From the NCBI GenBank assembly GCA_963665155.2, contig OY761986.2, forward strand, positions 2,332,351 to 2,396,350: DNA of 64,000 nt. The letters run 5' to 3'. The stretch is from UBA1141 sp963665155. GTDB taxonomy: Bacteria; Chloroflexota; Dehalococcoidia; Lucifugimonadales; UBA3495. The translations under genes were made by a program, and so were the position numbers. The number at the start of each line of letters is the position of its first letter. Within the stretch, counting starts at the first letter, position 1. The notes beneath the pieces were generated by a model. The model was given only the letters and a program-made list of their open reading frames with translations. It had not been told where the DNA came from and made no database searches. Positions 61,577 to 64,000 of this stretch are shown here, piece by piece.

Positions 61577-62677
61577 ATGAGCAACGACCCAGTCAACCTC
61601 TACGACTATGAGGAGAGAGCCAAGCTTACCCTACCCCATAACGATTGGGATACCATCGACGCCGGAGCCATGGACATGTTCACTACCCGGCGCAATCGGA
61701 CGGCCTTTGAAGCCTTGACCCTGCGCCCCCGATTTTTGCGAAGCGTTGAAGAACGGAATCTTTCCACCACGGTCCTGGGCGAAAAGATAAGCATGCCGGT
61801 TGTGCTGGCACCAGCTGGCAACCACATGCGAGCCCACCCAGATGGTGAGGTGGCCACCGCTCGGGGAGCTGGGATGTCCGACACCTTGATGATGCTCAGT
61901 ACCGGATCTAACTGCAGCATGGAAGAGGTTTCCGAGGCGGCATCCGGACCTTTGTGGTTCCAGCTATACCATCGAGGCTATGACCTGACGGAGATGCTGG
62001 TGCACCGGGCCGAGGAAGCCGGATTCAAGGCGATCGTTTTGACGGTAGATACGCCGGTACCTAGCCCCAAAGAAAGGGATCTGCGCAACAACACTACCCA
62101 GACGCACGAGCTGGGGAATTTCCGGGCGATGGACCGGCCCGGGAACGAAATCAGCGGCACCGATGAGACCCCAGGCTGGGACGTTTCCCGCACTGAGCCT
62201 CTCGCCTGGGCGGAGCTGGAGTGGCTGAGGGGTCTGACCCGACTGCCCTTGGTTCTGAAGGGGATCCGGACCGCCGAGGACGCCCATGTGGCGGTTGAAT
62301 CTGGTGTCGACGGCATCCAGGTCTCTACCCACGGCGGCCGGCAATTGGACATGACCATGGGAGCGATCCAGATGCTGCCCGAGATCGTAGATGCGGTCAA
62401 AGGCCAGGCCGAAATCTACCTCGACTCGGGTGTACGCCGAGGTAGTGATGTTATCAAGGCATTGGCCCTTGGCGCCCGGGCCGTAGCCATCGGGCGGCCT
62501 CTGTTCTGGGGGTTGGCCGTGGACGGTGCCAACGGGGTCCACGGAGTACTGGAATTGATGCGGGAAGAGGTAGACCGGGCGATGGCCTACTGCGGCCAAA
62601 CCTCGGTAGAAGACCTGGAGCCGAACTTGATCGGCATACCAGATGGTTGGGGTTCCGGTTCTCGCATGGCACCATAA
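61577..62677 (+). CDS. FMN-dependent alpha-hydroxy acid oxidase/dehydrogenase family protein
   Basis: A 366-residue TIM-barrel enzyme that oxidises 2-hydroxy acids. Motifs: IDAGAMDMFTTRRNRTAFEA, MPVVLAPAGNHMRAHPDGEV, the Lys of LPLVLKGIRTAEDA, the catalytic STHGGRQLDMTMGAI with His and Arg, and DSGVRRGSDVIKALALGARA for FMN phosphate. GGAGG lies eight bases before the ATG. Closest known types are lactate or glycolate oxidases; the substrate is not given by sequence. It stands alone, with no damage. Confidence 0.9.
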   Translation: MSNDPVNLYDYEERAKLTLPHNDWDTIDAGAMDMFTTRRNRTAFEALTLRPRFLRSVEERNLSTTVLGEKISMPVVLAPAGNHMRAHPDGEVATARGAGMSDTLMMLSTGSNCSMEEVSEAASGPLWFQLYHRGYDLTEMLVHRAEEAGFKAIVLTVDTPVPSPKERDLRNNTTQTHELGNFRAMDRPGNEISGTDETPGWDVSRTEPLAWAELEWLRGLTRLPLVLKGIRTAEDAHVAVESGVDGIQVSTHGGRQLDMTMGAIQMLPEIVDAVKGQAEIYLDSGVRRGSDVIKALALGARAVAIGRPLFWGLAVDGANGVHGVLELMREEVDRAMAYCGQTSVEDLEPNLIGIPDGWGSGSRMAP

Positions 62678-62914
62678 GTGAAGGGAGGAGCCGCTCCCTG
62701 CACCTGCCCGGCAGTGCATCCGGGCCGACACCAACGCCACCACCATGATTGCTGAGAAGGTCGCCGACTACGTGATTCAGGGCAAGTAGGTGTCCGTACC
62801 TGGCCCACGGGCGGTGTGGAACCAGCCGGCTGCGGCCACAATAAGAAAGACCTCCGGAATCTATCGGAGGTTGTTGGCAACCAGCAAAAGTGGGACACTT
62901 TTGTTAAGGAGATA
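62678..62914. other. Non-coding stretch with gene remnant and hairpin
   Basis: A short in-frame tail (62721-62789, RADTNATTMIAEKVADYVIQ then stop) looks like the C-terminal end of an unidentified gene. ACCTCCG pairs with CGGAGGT (62850-62871) and resembles a terminator with a weak T tract. AAAAGTGGGACACTTTT near 62886-62902 resembles the end of an IS3-like element. Confidence 0.45.
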
Positions 62915-63110
62915 TCAGGGGGAAATGGCAGCGATGTAGGACTCCCTGAGCAGGTGGTTGTAGCGTTTGCGGCTGGCTAGGGTCTGAGCTTTCACCTCAC
63001 TTCTCTTGATCAGGATCCCTTCCCGTCTCCCGTGGAGAACGGCATTCGGGGTCACGTTGCCAAGGGCTTTGCCTGCCACGGATTTCGACAACCGTCCTAA
63101 CGCACAACTG
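62915..63110 (-). pseudogene. IS3/rve-integrase-type transposase, C-terminal remnant
   Basis: About 65 codons read on the minus strand give KALGNVTPNAVLHGRREGIL, IKRSEVKAQTLASRKRYNHL and a stop at 62917-62915. This is the typical C-terminal end of DDE integrase-type transposases (GNVTPxDVYxGRRE). The rest of the gene is missing. It lies just before the dehydrogenase gene. Confidence 0.6.
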
Positions 63111-63123
63111 TAAGGAGATTTCT

Positions 63124-64000
63124 ATGGCAACCAATCAGGCTGTCGTCGTCGACCAAAAGGTCCCTGGCAAACTCATCATCCATGATATTGCAATGCCGCA
63201 GCCTTTGCCCTCGGAAGCATTGGTACGTGTGACGGCCATTTCCCTCAACCGCGGTGAAACGCGCCGATCGATCCAAGCGGAGGACGGCTGGCGCCCAGGA
63301 TGGGACCTCGCCGGTGTGGTGGAACAGGCTGCCGCAGATGGCTCAGGTCCTCACACGGGTGGGCGTGTCGTGGGCTTCCTGCCCGATGGTGCCTGGGCGC
63401 AATATGTGGCGGTTCCCAGCCATGCACTCGCGTCTCTGCCTGACGCCGTCACCTTCGCCCAGGCGGCCACGTTACCTGTCGCTGGCCTGACTGCCCTGTA
63501 CGCCCTGGCTAAACGGGGGCAGTTGCTCCATCGTCGTGTGCTCATTACCGGCGCTACCGGCGGAGTAGGGGATTTTGCGGTCCAACTAGCCCGGTTGGCC
63601 GGTGCCCATGTGGTCGCTTCGGTACGCCGTGCCGACCAAGTCCTTGGGGTGCAGCAAGCCGGGGCAGATGAGGTCGTTATCGGTGACGACATCGCGGCTT
63701 TCGCGGTGCGTGCGCCCTACGACCTAGTGGTGGAATCTCTGGGTGGGACGGGCCCTAGCGGCAGCGTTAGGGTCGTTGGCCAAAGACGGTGTCTGTGTGT
63801 CACTGGGTGTCTCAGCCGCCGATGAATCGACCTTTGATGTCCGCAAGTTTTTCACGACGGGCCGCACCACGCTGTATGGTTTCATCCTCTTCGATGAATT
63901 GCATACCGAACCAGCTGCGGTCGGATTGGCACGTCTCGCTGGACTAATTGCTACGGGCAAACTCACTCCTAGGATCAGCGTTGAAGCACCGTGGACGCAA
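63124..64000 (+). pseudogene. Zinc-type alcohol dehydrogenase/quinone reductase family (MDR), frameshifted, cut by window end
   Basis: AAGGAG lies about 7 bases before ATG 63124. MATNQAVVVDQKVPGKLIIH, GETRRSIQAEDGWRPGWDLA and LITGATGGVGDFAVQLARLA (NADPH-binding loop) are the N-terminal and Rossmann parts of an MDR-family reductase. After VVESLGGT (about 63750) the frame shifts by one base and continues LAAALGSLAKDGVCVSLGVS, FFTTGRTTLYGFILFDEL and GKLTPRISVEAPW to the end of the window. One extra base in the GGGACGGGCCC region would explain it. No zinc ligands are seen, so it is of the quinone oxidoreductase subtype. Confidence 0.78.

Noticed and set aside
61964..62746. 260-residue minus-strand ORF
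   Set aside because: It is antisense to the strongly conserved FMN oxidase gene and shows no family motif.

Overview
The window looks like a chromosomal segment of an uncultured Chloroflexota bacterium, most likely Dehalococcoidia of the SAR202-like type. This is an inference from gene content: an alternative complex III operon, a system-II cytochrome c maturation block, several CaiB/BaiF CoA-transferases, luciferase-like flavin monooxygenases, RidA, NIPSNAP and MaoC proteins, and polysaccharide-deacetylase and MFS paralogues. No rRNA, tRNA or CRISPR array was found.

Layout. 1-11.9 kb: the 3' end of a RelA/SpoT gene, two RidA proteins, CvpA, glutamine-dependent NAD synthetase, an MFS carrier, a broken aspartic protease, a methyltransferase, a SIS-domain protein, a CxxC-less carboxymuconolactone-decarboxylase-like protein, an FAH-family hydrolase and an SDR without its catalytic Tyr. 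11.9-12.5 kb: seven 83-bp tandem repeats. 12.5-30.7 kb: about 18 kb on the minus strand. Read in transcription order it holds a small membrane protein, a complete alternative complex III (ActA, a split ActB, ActF-like, ActC, ActD, ActE), a HAD remnant, CcmH, CcmF, a zinc-ribbon protein, two CoA-transferases, a secreted membrane-anchored protein, a TlpA thioredoxin and a ROK kinase. This region therefore carries both a respiratory complex with c-type haems and part of the machinery that attaches haem.

31-34.7 kb: a consensus promoter drives a repeat-rich gene now broken by two stops and a frameshift. Next comes a truncated haemoglobin fused to a LuxR-type DNA-binding domain, followed by a stand-alone truncated haemoglobin. 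34.8-52.4 kb: catabolic and accessory genes (deacetylases, an HpaB-type monooxygenase, two MFS paralogues, an HlyD-like protein, a DinB-like protein, an MBL hydrolase, NIPSNAP, two LLM monooxygenases, an enoyl-CoA hydratase and two MaoC dehydratases). Within it, at 44.2-44.7 kb, lies a peroxiredoxin-like gene with an in-frame TGA exactly where the peroxidatic Cys codon belongs, followed by a plausible bacterial SECIS hairpin. This is a strong selenoprotein candidate.

52.4-64 kb: an unstable region. A CoA-transferase gene is cut by an IS701-type element, which abuts an IS1182-type element, which abuts a 145-bp MITE, all separated by CTAG tetranucleotides. An IS1380-type element with a 14-bp duplication follows, then several decayed genes (BFN nuclease, SDR, M24 peptidase, zinc-type dehydrogenase). 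Intact genes here are a nitroreductase-SRPBCC fusion and an FMN-dependent 2-hydroxyacid oxidase-like protein. The many single-base frameshifts could be true decay or assembly errors in homopolymers. The sequence alone cannot separate the two.
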